Source: Saprospiraceae bacterium (GTDB lineage: Bacteria > Bacteroidota > Bacteroidia > Chitinophagales > Saprospiraceae). Taken from it: a stretch of DNA of 64,000 nucleotides. This document shows positions 37,705 through 45,768 of this stretch, one piece after another. The notes below the pieces were generated by a model. It saw nothing but the letters and a program-made list of their open reading frames with translations. It had not been told where the DNA came from and searched no databases. The position numbers and the translations under genes were made by a program. The stretch is taken from contig JALHRR010000009.1 in the NCBI GenBank assembly GCA_022841345.1, positions 1 to 64,000 of the forward strand, in the 5' to 3' direction. Every line of letters starts with the position of its first letter. Within the stretch, counting starts at the first letter, position 1.

Positions 37705-39045
37705 TTAATTTGGACGGATGCCTTTCATCCCTCCGACCATGTTTGCCATACCTTTTCCTTTACTCATGGTATGCATCATTTTGGCCATCTGATCAAATTG
37801 TTTTAGAAACATATTAATTTCATGAATATCACGGCCACAGCCTTTAGAGATTCTTTTTTTGCGATTCATATTGATCAGCTCAGGATTGCTTCTTTCCTGA
37901 GGAGTCATGGAATGAATGATCGATTCTACTTTTAAAAATGCCTTATCATCTATGTCCAGGTCTTTGGTCATCTTACTCATACCCGGGATCATATTCAGCA
38001 AACTCTTGATGTCCCCCATCTTTTTAATCTGGCTTAATTGACTCAGGAAGTCATTGAAATCAAATTTATTCTTGCGAATTTTCTTTTCAATTCTTTTTGC
38101 TTCCTCTTCATCAAATTGCTCCTGAGCTTTTTCTACGAAGGAGACAATATCCCCCATTCCGAGGATTCTCTGCGCCATTCTTTCAGGGAAGAACACATCC
38201 AGTGTATCCATTTTCTCCCCGGTGGACACGAACTTGATGGGTTTACCTACCGTATATTTGATGGATAAGGCTGCACCACCTCTGGTATCACCATCCAGTT
38301 TTGTGAGAACTACACCGTCAAAATTAATTGTATCGTTAAAGGTTTTTGCAGTATTGACAGCATCCTGACCCGTCATGGAATCCACTACGAAAAGTGTTTC
38401 CTGTGGAGCCAGTCCTTCCTTTAATCCACTGATCTCTTTCATCATCGCTTCATCGATGGCCAAACGACCGGCAGTATCCACGATTACTACATCATGACTG
38501 TTTGCTTTGGCAAATGCAATGGCTTTTAATGCAATTTCAAGAGGATTTTTGCTTTCCTCATCCTTGAATACCGGGACTCCGATTTGTTCGCCGAGTACAG
38601 TCAACTGATTAATCGCCGCAGGACGATAGACGTCACAGGCTACTAGAAGCGGTCGTTGATTCTTCTTGTAACGAAGGAAATTTGCCAGCTTACCGGAGAA
38701 TGTTGTCTTTCCCGAACCCTGAAGGCCTGCAATCAGGATCACTGCGGGATTGCCTTTAGTGTTGATTCCTACTGAATGACCACCCATCAGATTGACCAAC
38801 TCATCCATGACTATCTTGACCATGAGCTCACCGGGCTTAACGGCTTTCAGCACGTTACTTTTACCAAGCGCTTCGTCTTTGACTTTGTCGGTGAATTCCT
38901 TGGCAATTTTGTAGTTCACATCCGCTGCAACAAGGGCACGGCGAATTTCTTTGATGGAGGCAGCAATATTCAGCTCCGTAAGCTTACTATCTCCGCTAAG
39001 GGTCTTAAATACACCTTCTAATTTATCTGATAAACTCTGAAACAT
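37705..39045 (-). CDS. ffh: Signal recognition particle protein
   Basis: 446 residues, the normal SRP54 length. N domain 1-95. The GTPase G domain has G1 GLQGSGKTT at 107-115, DTAGRLAID near 190, and TKLDGDTRGGAALS. The Met-rich M domain (about 300-446) binds 4.5S RNA through the KKRISKGCGRDIHEIN segment. It targets nascent membrane proteins to FtsY at the inner membrane. A perfect -7 box TACCTTTG lies at 39092-39099 on the same strand. Monocistronic. Confidence 0.97.
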   Translation of the reverse strand: MFQSLSDKLEGVFKTLSGDSKLTELNIAASIKEIRRALVAADVNYKIAKEFTDKVKDEALGKSNVLKAVKPGELMVKIVMDELVNLMGGHSVGINTKGNPAVILIAGLQGSGKTTFSGKLANFLRYKKNQRPLLVACDVYRPAAINQLTVLGEQIGVPVFKDEESKNPLEIALKAIAFAKANSHDVVIVDTAGRLAIDEAMMKEISGLKEGLAPQETLFVVDSMTGQDAVNTAKTFNDTINFDGVVLTKLDGDTRGGAALSIKYTVGKPIKFVSTGEKMDTLDVFFPERMAQRILGMGDIVSFVEKAQEQFDEEEAKRIEKKIRKNKFDFNDFLSQLSQIKKMGDIKSLLNMIPGMSKMTKDLDIDDKAFLKVESIIHSMTPQERSNPELINMNRKKRISKGCGRDIHEINMFLKQFDQMAKMMHTMSKGKGMANMVGGMKGIRPN

Positions 39046-39091
39046 ATGTTGTGATTACTATTCTGAAATGTTGAATAAAATTTCAAGGCTG

Positions 39092-39099
39092 CAAAGGTA
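39092..39099 (-). promoter_or_regulatory. -7 promoter element of ffh
   Basis: TACCTTTG on the minus strand matches TAnnTTTG; TTTT 20 bases upstream approximates the -33 box. It is 47 bases before the ffh start. Confidence 0.6.
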
Positions 39100-39212
39100 A
39101 GGAATTAAGGGAAATTGAGAAAAGGAAAGAAATAACTAGTTTCTTTATCAGCTTGAAATTGAAATTCTCAAACTGAACATTTGATTGCCTAGCATGGTTC
39201 TGGTCACTGCAG

Positions 39213-39269
39213 ATTTCAGGTTTCAGATTTCAGTCCCCAAAGCTTTGGGGATCAGGTTTCAGAATTGTC
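39213..39269. repeat. Heptamer repeat array with inserted palindrome (locus A)
   Basis: Seven-base units ATTTCAG, GTTTCAG and ATTTCAG follow one another from 39213 to 39233. The palindrome CCCCAAAGCTTTGGGG at 39235-39250 then interrupts, and a partial unit plus another GTTTCAG follow. A few bases later comes ACAGCCAAATAGCAGCC, which resembles text beside the other heptamer loci. It fills most of the 350-bp gap between ffh and the antitoxin gene, which has no other feature. Confidence 0.7.
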
Positions 39270-39397
39270 AACAGCCAAATAGCAGCCTTTTTATACAGTT
39301 TTGAAAGATAGCAATTAATTTTGACTGCATTAAGAGCTATGTATTTGCTATTTCATTTGAATCAAAATATCTTTACCAATTAATAAATCTTTACCTG

Positions 39398-39640
39398 TTG
39401 AAAACCAAACTTACATTAACCCTCAGTAAGTCTGCAATCGAAGCGGCAAAATCTTATGCTAAGATAACAGGAAGAAGTCTTTCTGAAATTATAGAGAACT
39501 ACCTGATATCCTTAACACAGGAGCACTCTATGAAGCCTTTGTCAACTAAGCTGAGCAAAATAGTTGGTGTCATAACGCTCCCTCAAGATTATGATGAGGA
39601 ATATGAACGCAAAACGAACCTTGAAAAGAAACATTTATAA
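39398..39640 (+). CDS. DUF6364-type antitoxin (ribbon-helix-helix)
   Basis: 80 residues with a TTG start. The N-terminal half is a ribbon-helix-helix (TKLTLTLSKSAIEAAKSYAK, GRSLSEIIENYL). The end DYDEEYERKTNLEKKHL is the usual C-terminus of antitoxins that pair with PIN-domain ribonucleases, so the antitoxin is complete. The expected downstream toxin is reduced to a short remnant at 39640-39714. It would normally bind its operator and neutralise the toxin. Now it is orphaned. Confidence 0.75.
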   Translation: MKTKLTLTLSKSAIEAAKSYAKITGRSLSEIIENYLISLTQEHSMKPLSTKLSKIVGVITLPQDYDEEYERKTNLEKKHL

Positions 39641-39714
39641 TCCCCAATACGAAAGATTTTAAAGTGAGTGAGATTCCGGCACTCAATCCGGATGAAGTAC
39701 TTTTAGACCTATGA
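39640..39714 (+). pseudogene. C-terminal remnant of a PIN-domain toxin
   Basis: In the frame starting at 39640 the text reads IPNTKDFKVSEIPALNPDEV and ends LLDL before a TGA. This is the closing segment of PIN ribonucleases of VapC type, where TxNTKDF contributes an acidic residue and the end is a short helix. The N-terminal 100 or so residues with the other catalytic acids are missing. The remnant joins directly to the antitoxin stop, so an internal deletion removed the toxin body while sparing the antitoxin. Confidence 0.65.
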
Positions 39715-39736
39715 ATGGTTTAAAAATAAAATTGCT

Positions 39737-40192
39737 TTATGTCCTAACTTCTTTCTCAAAGCAAACGCTGGTTTCGATGTTTTGATATTGGCCATAATTT
39801 GGAATAATCCTGTAGCCATTCTTTTTATATAATGCTATGGCTTCAGGTTGTTTGATTCCAGTTTCCAGAATGCATTTTTTATACCCCAATGATACGGCCC
39901 ATTTTTCCAGTTCTTTCAGGATTAAACTGGCGATTCCCTTTCCTCTATGATTTTCAGGGACATACATTCTCTTGACTTCCATGGTGTTTGAATCATATTT
40001 TTTAAATGCTCCACAACCCACAGGAGTATCAGCTTCATAGGCCACTATAGCGTGCTTGATGGCATCGATTTTATTGAATTGATTGTAAAAAGCATGATCT
40101 TCTCCGTCTCTGATGCTGAGATCTTTGTCCAGTAAATTGACTAGATGGATGAAGTCGGGATTTTGTGAATTTGTACGAATGAGTTCTATCAT
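39737..40192 (-). CDS. GNAT-family N-acetyltransferase
   Basis: 151 residues from MIELIRTNSQ (seven more open codons upstream are unlikely to be used). The GNAT fold is evident: CGAFKKYDSNTMEVKRMYV (strand 4) followed by the acetyl-CoA loop NHRGKGIASLILKELEKWA, then ILETGIKQPEAIALYKKNGY. The substrate is not readable, and MarR-fused or amino-acid acetyltransferase relatives are possible. It lies 14 bases after the re-framed stop of the small secreted-protein gene at 40207-40580, so the two probably form an operon. Confidence 0.88.
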   Translation of the reverse strand: MIELIRTNSQNPDFIHLVNLLDKDLSIRDGEDHAFYNQFNKIDAIKHAIVAYEADTPVGCGAFKKYDSNTMEVKRMYVPENHRGKGIASLILKELEKWAVSLGYKKCILETGIKQPEAIALYKKNGYRIIPNYGQYQNIETSVCFEKEVRT

Positions 40193-40206
40193 ATTAGAAT
40201 AAAAAT

Positions 40207-40580
40207 TTACCATTCAAAATTATCGTTTATAAATTCTTTCGTCCCTTTAGGTCCGGTCAATTTTAACCAGATTTCATTTTCATTATTCGTCACAAATAAT
40301 CTGAATACAAAAAGGAACAACATTCTCTTTCGGATTTGATAAATGCTGTCAAATCATCCAGCATCTGATCATTTCCCGGGAATCGGAAAGCATAACCACT
40401 GTCCAGCTCCTGCTTTTCAAGAATTGATTTCTTAAGTTTTGTAAGCACCAATTCTTTACGGGCTGATTGTTCCTTTTCGCTGAGTTTACAGGCAATGGTA
40501 TGATTATCGGTTTGTTCGGTCTGGCTGAAGCCACTGCATACAATGGCAAATAAAAAGAAAGTGAGATATGCAAAGTTCAT
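40207..40580 (-). pseudogene. Small secreted Cys-containing protein, frameshifted
   Basis: The frame from 40580 (MNFAYLTFFLFAIVCSGFSQ, a signal peptide) runs through KSILEKQELDSGYAFRFPGN and FIKSERECCSF, then ends early at 40290. In the next frame the sequence continues sensibly as RLFVTNNENEIWLKLTGPKG, TKEFINDNFEW, to a TAA at 40207-40209. The break is at a run of five T on the coding strand (A-run near 40308-40312). One extra T would restore a single product of about 124 residues. The pattern GYAFRFPG...ERxCCxFF...LTGPxGxKEF is a family I have seen in Bacteroidota without known function. Confidence 0.65.
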
Positions 40581-40723
40581 GGATAGAATGTCAGGAAGCT
40601 CATTAATTAAATGCGGTTTTTATGCAGAATATTATTCTGCTAAATTTACCATTCAGAAAGCAATATGTTACAAAGTTAATATTCAGGCATAATTTTTAAT
40701 GAACATATTAATAATTTACCAAC

Positions 40724-40731
40724 TATATTTG
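40724..40731 (+). promoter_or_regulatory. -7 element of the pyrimidine-degradation operon
   Basis: TATATTTG matches TAnnTTTG, 38 bases before the mmsA-type start. No clear -33 box was seen and no regulator gene is adjacent. Confidence 0.5.
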
Positions 40732-40768
40732 TATGTTTCCGTGCTATTTCATTTAATAAAGCGATCAT

Positions 40769-42238
40769 ATGAATAATTCTTTCACAGACTCACATCAGAC
40801 ACTCAATTTTATCAACGGAGAATTTGTCAGCAGTCAGCATGATTGGCTGGAAGTGATCAGTCCGCTGGATGGATCACAAATTTCAAAAGTAGGTTTGTCC
40901 GGATACTCCGATCTTGATGCTGCAGTTCAGGCTGCATTGAAAGCATATCCTGAATGGTCAGGCAAAACATTAAAAGACAGAGTGCAGGTATTATATAAAT
41001 ATAGAGAGCTCCTGGTAAAATACATGGACGAGCTCACAGAGCTTTGCCACAGAGAAAATGGCAAAACCTGGTCGGAATCCCGCGCAGAAGTTGAAAAAAG
41101 TATAGAGCTAACAGAGTTTGCCTGCTCCATGCCTCAAATCATTTCCAATGAAGTGCAGGAAGTGAGCCGGGGTGTAGAAGTGCGTATCGACAGGAAACCA
41201 CTCGGAGTAGTCGCTTCTATTGCTCCTTTTAATTTCCCAAATATGGTACCTCACTGGACCATTCCCAATGCAATAGCGCTGGGAAATTGCATGATCCTGA
41301 AACCTTCGGAACTGGTTCCCATGAGTTCTACAAGAATAGCTGAAATGCTCAAAGAAGCAGGACTTCCTGATGGTGTTTTCAATATCGTCAATGGAGGCAA
41401 AGAAACGGTGGAAGCCATTTGCGATCATCCGGATATCAAAGCTGTGTCGTTTGTAGGTTCTACGAAAGTAGCCAAGCTCGTATATCAACGTTCAACTGCA
41501 AATTTGAAAAGATGCGTGGCTCTGGGTGGTGCAAAGAATCACCTGATCGTACTTCCTGATGCTCATGAGGAAATGACAGCATCTAATGTAATTGCATCCA
41601 TGTCAGGTTGTGCCGGTCAGCGCTGTATGGCAGCTGCTGTCATGGTCGGTGTGGACAGAATCGAACATATCATCGATCGGATGGTAACCGAAGCTAAAAA
41701 AATTGTCCCGGGTGATAATCTGGGTTCTGTGATCAGCAAGGCTGCAAAGGATAGAATTGAAAAATATATCAATAATGCTGAAGCTGCAGGTGCGAAAGTC
41801 CTTGTGGATGGCAGAAATGCTGTGGTAGCAGGGAAAGAAGGTGGATTTTATGTCGGTCCCACCATCATTGATCATGTAACTCCTGATATGGCAATAGCAA
41901 AGGAAGAAGTTTTTGGGCCTGTTATTTCCATCATCAGAGCAAAGGATCTGAATGAGGCCATTTTAATTGAAAATAGCTCCGGATATGGAAATGCCGCAGC
42001 TGTATTTACGCAAAGTGGTGGCGCAGCTCGTGAAGTGATGGAAAGAGCCAGTGCAGGTATGATCGGTGTAAATATAGGAGTTCCCGTTCCACGCGAACCT
42101 TTTCCATTCGGTGGCTGGAATGATTCAAAATTTGGGGTTTGTGATATTACAGGAAAAAGCTCCATAGAATTTTGGACACAGAATAAGAAAACCTCAGTGA
42201 AGTGGAATGCGGAAGCCAAGACGAATTGGATGAGCTAG
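40769..42238 (+). CDS. mmsA: CoA-acylating (methyl)malonate-semialdehyde dehydrogenase
   Basis: 489 residues of the aldehyde dehydrogenase superfamily. The subgroup is fixed by LGGAKNH near residue 255-262, where other ALDHs carry a general-base Glu, and by the catalytic Cys at about 286 in GCAGQRCMAAAV. The N-terminal INGEFV and the APFNFPNMVPHW block fit as well. It oxidises malonate or methylmalonate semialdehyde with NAD and CoA to acetyl-CoA or propionyl-CoA plus CO2. As first gene before an aminotransferase and the uracil-degradation genes it provides the final step of pyrimidine catabolism (or valine catabolism). Confidence 0.93.
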   Translation: MNNSFTDSHQTLNFINGEFVSSQHDWLEVISPLDGSQISKVGLSGYSDLDAAVQAALKAYPEWSGKTLKDRVQVLYKYRELLVKYMDELTELCHRENGKTWSESRAEVEKSIELTEFACSMPQIISNEVQEVSRGVEVRIDRKPLGVVASIAPFNFPNMVPHWTIPNAIALGNCMILKPSELVPMSSTRIAEMLKEAGLPDGVFNIVNGGKETVEAICDHPDIKAVSFVGSTKVAKLVYQRSTANLKRCVALGGAKNHLIVLPDAHEEMTASNVIASMSGCAGQRCMAAAVMVGVDRIEHIIDRMVTEAKKIVPGDNLGSVISKAAKDRIEKYINNAEAAGAKVLVDGRNAVVAGKEGGFYVGPTIIDHVTPDMAIAKEEVFGPVISIIRAKDLNEAILIENSSGYGNAAAVFTQSGGAAREVMERASAGMIGVNIGVPVPREPFPFGGWNDSKFGVCDITGKSSIEFWTQNKKTSVKWNAEAKTNWMS

Positions 42239-42242
42239 ATAT

Positions 42243-42440
42243 GAGAGCGGAGAGCGAAGAGCGGTAAGCGGAAAGCAGAAAGAAATGAGAGAAGAGATGG
42301 AACAGTCGGTTATGAGATATAAGATATGAGATATGAGATATGAGATGAAACAGCCAGTGATGAGTGATGAGATATGAGATATGAGATATGAGATATGAAA
42401 TGAAACAGCCAGTTATGAGTGATGAGTGATGAGTTATGAA
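42243..42440. repeat. Heptamer repeat array (locus B)
   Basis: About 200 bases with 7-base periodicity between mmsA and the aminotransferase. The first part consists of GAGAGCG-like units (GAGAGCG, AAGAGCG, GTAAGCG, GAAAGCA), then two blocks of ATGAGAT units and two blocks of GTGATGA units. The blocks are separated by copies of GAAACAGCCAGT. Units drift gradually, typical of slippage. No start codon or coding signal is present. Confidence 0.8.
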
Positions 42441-42468
42441 TTGAGAAGCCGGGGATATGGAAATCTAG

Positions 42469-42565
42469 GGGCGAATTACAATTCGCCCACTTATATAGGA
42501 GGTTAGCCAGTGTAGGGGCGATTCACGAATCGCCCTGCGTTGACGAATCACCCCGCAATAGCGGG
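42469..42565. repeat. Three adjacent palindromes
   Basis: GGGCGAATT-ac-AATTCGCCC (42469-42488), GGGCGATTC-ac-GAATCGCCC (42516-42535) and CCCGC-aata-GCGGG (42552-42565). The first two are versions of the GGGCGAATT palindrome that is dispersed in many bacterial intergenic regions. They could form hairpins in the polycistronic mRNA, moderating mmsA expression relative to downstream genes. Confidence 0.7.
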
Positions 42566-42625
42566 ATAAAACAGAAAATTACAACCATATAATAACAGAA
42601 CCATTAGTGTAAACAACAAAAACAA

Positions 42626-43957
42626 ATGAGCGACAACATTATACAACAGAATCTGGATCACACACTTTTTTCATGGTCGAAGCAGGCAGGGATTAATCCT
42701 ATCAGCATTGAAAAGGCAAAAGGGGTTTATTTATATGACAGAAGTGGAAAGAAGTATATTGATTTTTCTTCCCAATTGATGAATGTTAATATCGGGCACG
42801 GAGATCAGCGGATCACAACAGCTGTTGCCCGACAAATGGAGGAAGTCAGTTATGTATTTCCGGGAATGGTCACGGAAGCGCGGGGGATCTTAGGTGCCAA
42901 GCTAGCCGAAATAGCTCCTCCTTCACTTAATAAGACCTTCTTTACACTCGGTGGGGCGGAAGCCATTGAAAATGCTATCAAGCTGGCAAGGATGTACACA
43001 GGCAGGCACAAGATCATAGCTCAATACAGATCTTATCACGGTGGATCATATGGAGCCATTTCTGCTGGTGGTGATCCCCGCAAATTTCCTATGGACAGCC
43101 AGCAGATGCCAAATATACTGCATGTAGAAAATCCTTATTTCTATCGTTGTCCCTGGAATACAAGTTCCATAGAGGAATGTGGCGAAATGGCTGCCCGTAA
43201 TCTGGAGCAAATGGTCATTTATGAAAATCCGGACAGCATAGCTGGTATACTGATGGAAGGTGAATCGGGTTCATCAGGATGTATTAAATATCCTCCCAAT
43301 TATTGGAAACTGGTCAGGGAGATTTGTGATAAATATGGGATCGTATTAATTGCAGACGAAGTCATGAGCGGATTTGGAAGAACCGGTAAAATGTTTGCTG
43401 TGGAGCATCATGGTGTCGAACCTGACATGATTACAATGGCTAAGGGAATTACATCCGGATATATTCCTTTGGGTGGATTAATGGTCAATGATACTATTGC
43501 AAAACATTATGATAATAATATGATGGCTATAGGACTGACTTACTCAGCTCATGCCGTGGCATGCGCGGCAGCAGTTGAGAATATTAGAATACTACAGGAG
43601 GATAAAATGGTGGAAAATGCGGCAAGTATGGGTAAATATGTAGAAGCGAAAGTGGAGGAACTAAAAGAAAAGCATCCATCCATCGGAGATTTTAGAAATA
43701 CAGGATTATTGGGTTGTATTGAATATGTAAAGAACAGAAAAACAAAGGAAGCCACCACCCCATTCAATGCAAAACCTGCTGATTCTGAAGCGAGTAACAG
43801 AATGGCAGCTAAAGTCAGGGAAGCGGGAATGTTTACATTCGTTCGCTGGAATTACATTTTTGTGGCTCCACCTCTGATGGTTACTGAAGCTCAGATCGAT
43901 GAGGGTTTTGAGATTATTTCTCAGGCAAGTGCTATTGCGGATGAATATTGTTATTAA
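42626..43957 (+). CDS. Class III aminotransferase, probable beta-alanine:2-oxoacid type
   Basis: 443 residues, fold type I, PLP-dependent. The Schiff-base lysine is K273 in TMAKGITSGYIPLGG. The cofactor Asp lies in LIADEVMSGFGRTGK, with the phosphate-binding GGAEAIENAIKLAR and RSYHGGSYGA before it. It moves the amino group of beta-alanine or 3-aminoisobutyrate to a 2-oxo acid, producing the semialdehyde that MmsA consumes. The assignment to beta-amino acids rests on the operon (mmsA before, pyrimidine genes after). By sequence alone another omega-aminotransferase role is possible. Confidence 0.88.
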   Translation: MSDNIIQQNLDHTLFSWSKQAGINPISIEKAKGVYLYDRSGKKYIDFSSQLMNVNIGHGDQRITTAVARQMEEVSYVFPGMVTEARGILGAKLAEIAPPSLNKTFFTLGGAEAIENAIKLARMYTGRHKIIAQYRSYHGGSYGAISAGGDPRKFPMDSQQMPNILHVENPYFYRCPWNTSSIEECGEMAARNLEQMVIYENPDSIAGILMEGESGSSGCIKYPPNYWKLVREICDKYGIVLIADEVMSGFGRTGKMFAVEHHGVEPDMITMAKGITSGYIPLGGLMVNDTIAKHYDNNMMAIGLTYSAHAVACAAAVENIRILQEDKMVENAASMGKYVEAKVEELKEKHPSIGDFRNTGLLGCIEYVKNRKTKEATTPFNAKPADSEASNRMAAKVREAGMFTFVRWNYIFVAPPLMVTEAQIDEGFEIISQASAIADEYCY

Positions 43958-44008
43958 ATTTATTAGTTTCATTTTGCTTTAAGTATTAACCTCAACCCTG
44001 CGCAGCAT

Positions 44009-45757
44009 ATGAATGAAAACCTCTACCTCCCAACTTCCCTGGATGATTCCCCCCTGAATGGAAAGGACATGGCTCCTATTCCGCATGAAAAGCGGACCTG
44101 GTCCATGTGGAATATGACAGCGCTTTGGGTAGGAATGGCGGTTTGTATTCCAACTTACTTGCTGGCATCCAATATGATTCAATCGGGCTTAAGCTGGATG
44201 GCCGCACTGATAATCATTGCACTCGCCAACTTGGTCATCACCTTACCCATGGTACTCAGCGGACATGCCGGTGTCAAATATGGTATACCTTTCCCTGTAT
44301 TTGGTAGAGCAAGTTTTGGAATATATGGCGTTCATATCGCTTCACTTGTGAGAGGGATAGTGGCATGTGGCTGGTTTGGGATTCAGACCTGGGTAGGAGG
44401 TCTTGCATTTTATTCAATTTATAATATTGTCACCGGACAGCCGGGTTCCGCAGATTTGGATGCCGAAAAATTTATAGGATTCGGGTTATTCTGGTTGATC
44501 AATTTGTATTTCATTTGGAAAGGAACGGAATCCATCAAATGGCTGGAGAATTATTCAGCCCCGATTCTTTTATTGATAGGGATAGCTCTAATTGTTTGGG
44601 GATATCAGAAAGTAGGAAGTTTTTCTGAAGTTCTGGAACAAGGAAAACAACTGCAAATGAGAACTGCGGTCATTCAACCGGTTGAAGATGATACTACAAA
44701 TTACCAGATGACTTTGAGCGTTATTTCAGATACAGACGGAAATCCAAAAGCTACTGAGGTAAATATCTGGATCCCTACAGATCAGGGGCCGGTAGAATCC
44801 GGGTGGCGGGCAGTTCAAACTCAGGTTTCAGTTGTCCCTATCCCCTATTCTCCTGATTATCACTCTGGTAAATCACCTGTGAAAGTGCAATTTCGGGATG
44901 CTGATAAAGTAATGTCATCTATCATCTCAGTGTTACCTGAGCATCATACCAATAAACCTAAACCCGGTATATTAACTTACCTGATTTGGTTTACAGCAAT
45001 GGTTGGATTCTGGGCAACAATGGCTATCAGTATTTCTGATATCACCCGCTGGTCAAAGAATCAAAAGGATCAGACCAGAGGCCAGTTTTTAGGATTACCG
45101 ACGACTATGACCTTTTATTCATTCGTAGCCATTTTTGTCACAAGTGCTGCTATCATCGCATTCAAAGATATTCTGATTGTTGAGGACACACCCTGGGATC
45201 CTGTCTCTTTATTAGCAAGGTTTAAAGACCCTGTAGTGGTTGTCATTGCTCAAATTGCTTTAATAATCGCAACACTGAGTACCAATATTGCTGCAAATGT
45301 CATTGCTCCCGCAAATGCCATTTCGAATGTCCTGCCTCAGAAAATAAGCTTCAGATCAGGTGGTATGATTGCGGCTATAGTAGGTATTTTGGCATGCCCA
45401 TGGTGGATCATGAATGATATCGGAGCTATTCTGGTATTTGTAAGTGGATTGTTGGGGCCGGTATTGGGGATTGTTCTGTGTGATTATTTTATCATTCGAA
45501 ACAAGAAACTTGCTTTAGCCGATCTTTATATGACCAATGGAATCTACGCTTATGGTGGAAGTGGCTTTAACAAAGCAGCGCTTATAGCCTTGACTTCAGG
45601 AGTCCTCGTTGCTTTAGTTGGTTACTGGGTTCCTGCTTTGAGCTTTTTGTACACATTATCCTGGTTTACCGGATTCGGGGTTGCATTTTTAATCTATTAT
45701 ATTTTGATGAAAGATAAATTAGAGATAAAATCTGTGCCCGATCCTGTGTCAATTTAA
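44009..45757 (+). CDS. NCS1-family nucleobase transporter with large loop insertion
   Basis: 582 residues, about 90-100 longer than usual NCS1 proteins. Twelve spans are predicted. Family blocks include WNMTALWVGMAVCIPTYLLA (span 1), CGWFGIQTWVGGLAFYSIY (span 3), GTESIKWLENYSAPILLLIG (span 5), FTAMVGFWATMAISISDITR (span 6), and NIAANVIAPANAISN (span 8). Between spans 5 and 6 about 105 residues (214-318, coding 44648-44963) form a soluble insertion with beta-strand character (YQMTLSVISDTDGNPKATEV, VKVQFRDADKVMSSIISVLP). With a cytoplasmic N-terminus this loop faces the periplasm. Placed between aminotransferase and dihydropyrimidinase genes, it probably imports uracil, thymine or a hydropyrimidine with a cation. 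Confidence 0.92.
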   Translation: MNENLYLPTSLDDSPLNGKDMAPIPHEKRTWSMWNMTALWVGMAVCIPTYLLASNMIQSGLSWMAALIIIALANLVITLPMVLSGHAGVKYGIPFPVFGRASFGIYGVHIASLVRGIVACGWFGIQTWVGGLAFYSIYNIVTGQPGSADLDAEKFIGFGLFWLINLYFIWKGTESIKWLENYSAPILLLIGIALIVWGYQKVGSFSEVLEQGKQLQMRTAVIQPVEDDTTNYQMTLSVISDTDGNPKATEVNIWIPTDQGPVESGWRAVQTQVSVVPIPYSPDYHSGKSPVKVQFRDADKVMSSIISVLPEHHTNKPKPGILTYLIWFTAMVGFWATMAISISDITRWSKNQKDQTRGQFLGLPTTMTFYSFVAIFVTSAAIIAFKDILIVEDTPWDPVSLLARFKDPVVVVIAQIALIIATLSTNIAANVIAPANAISNVLPQKISFRSGGMIAAIVGILACPWWIMNDIGAILVFVSGLLGPVLGIVLCDYFIIRNKKLALADLYMTNGIYAYGGSGFNKAALIALTSGVLVALVGYWVPALSFLYTLSWFTGFGVAFLIYYILMKDKLEIKSVPDPVSI

Positions 45758-45768
45758 AAAGAAATAAT

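Noticed and set aside
42243-42440. Possible CRISPR array
   Set aside because: The repeat unit is 7 bases with no spacers, and no cas genes are present; it is a short tandem repeat.
43549-44182. Minus-strand open frames around the aminotransferase-permease junction
   Set aside because: They lack start context and protein features and lie opposite genes with intact catalytic or membrane motifs.
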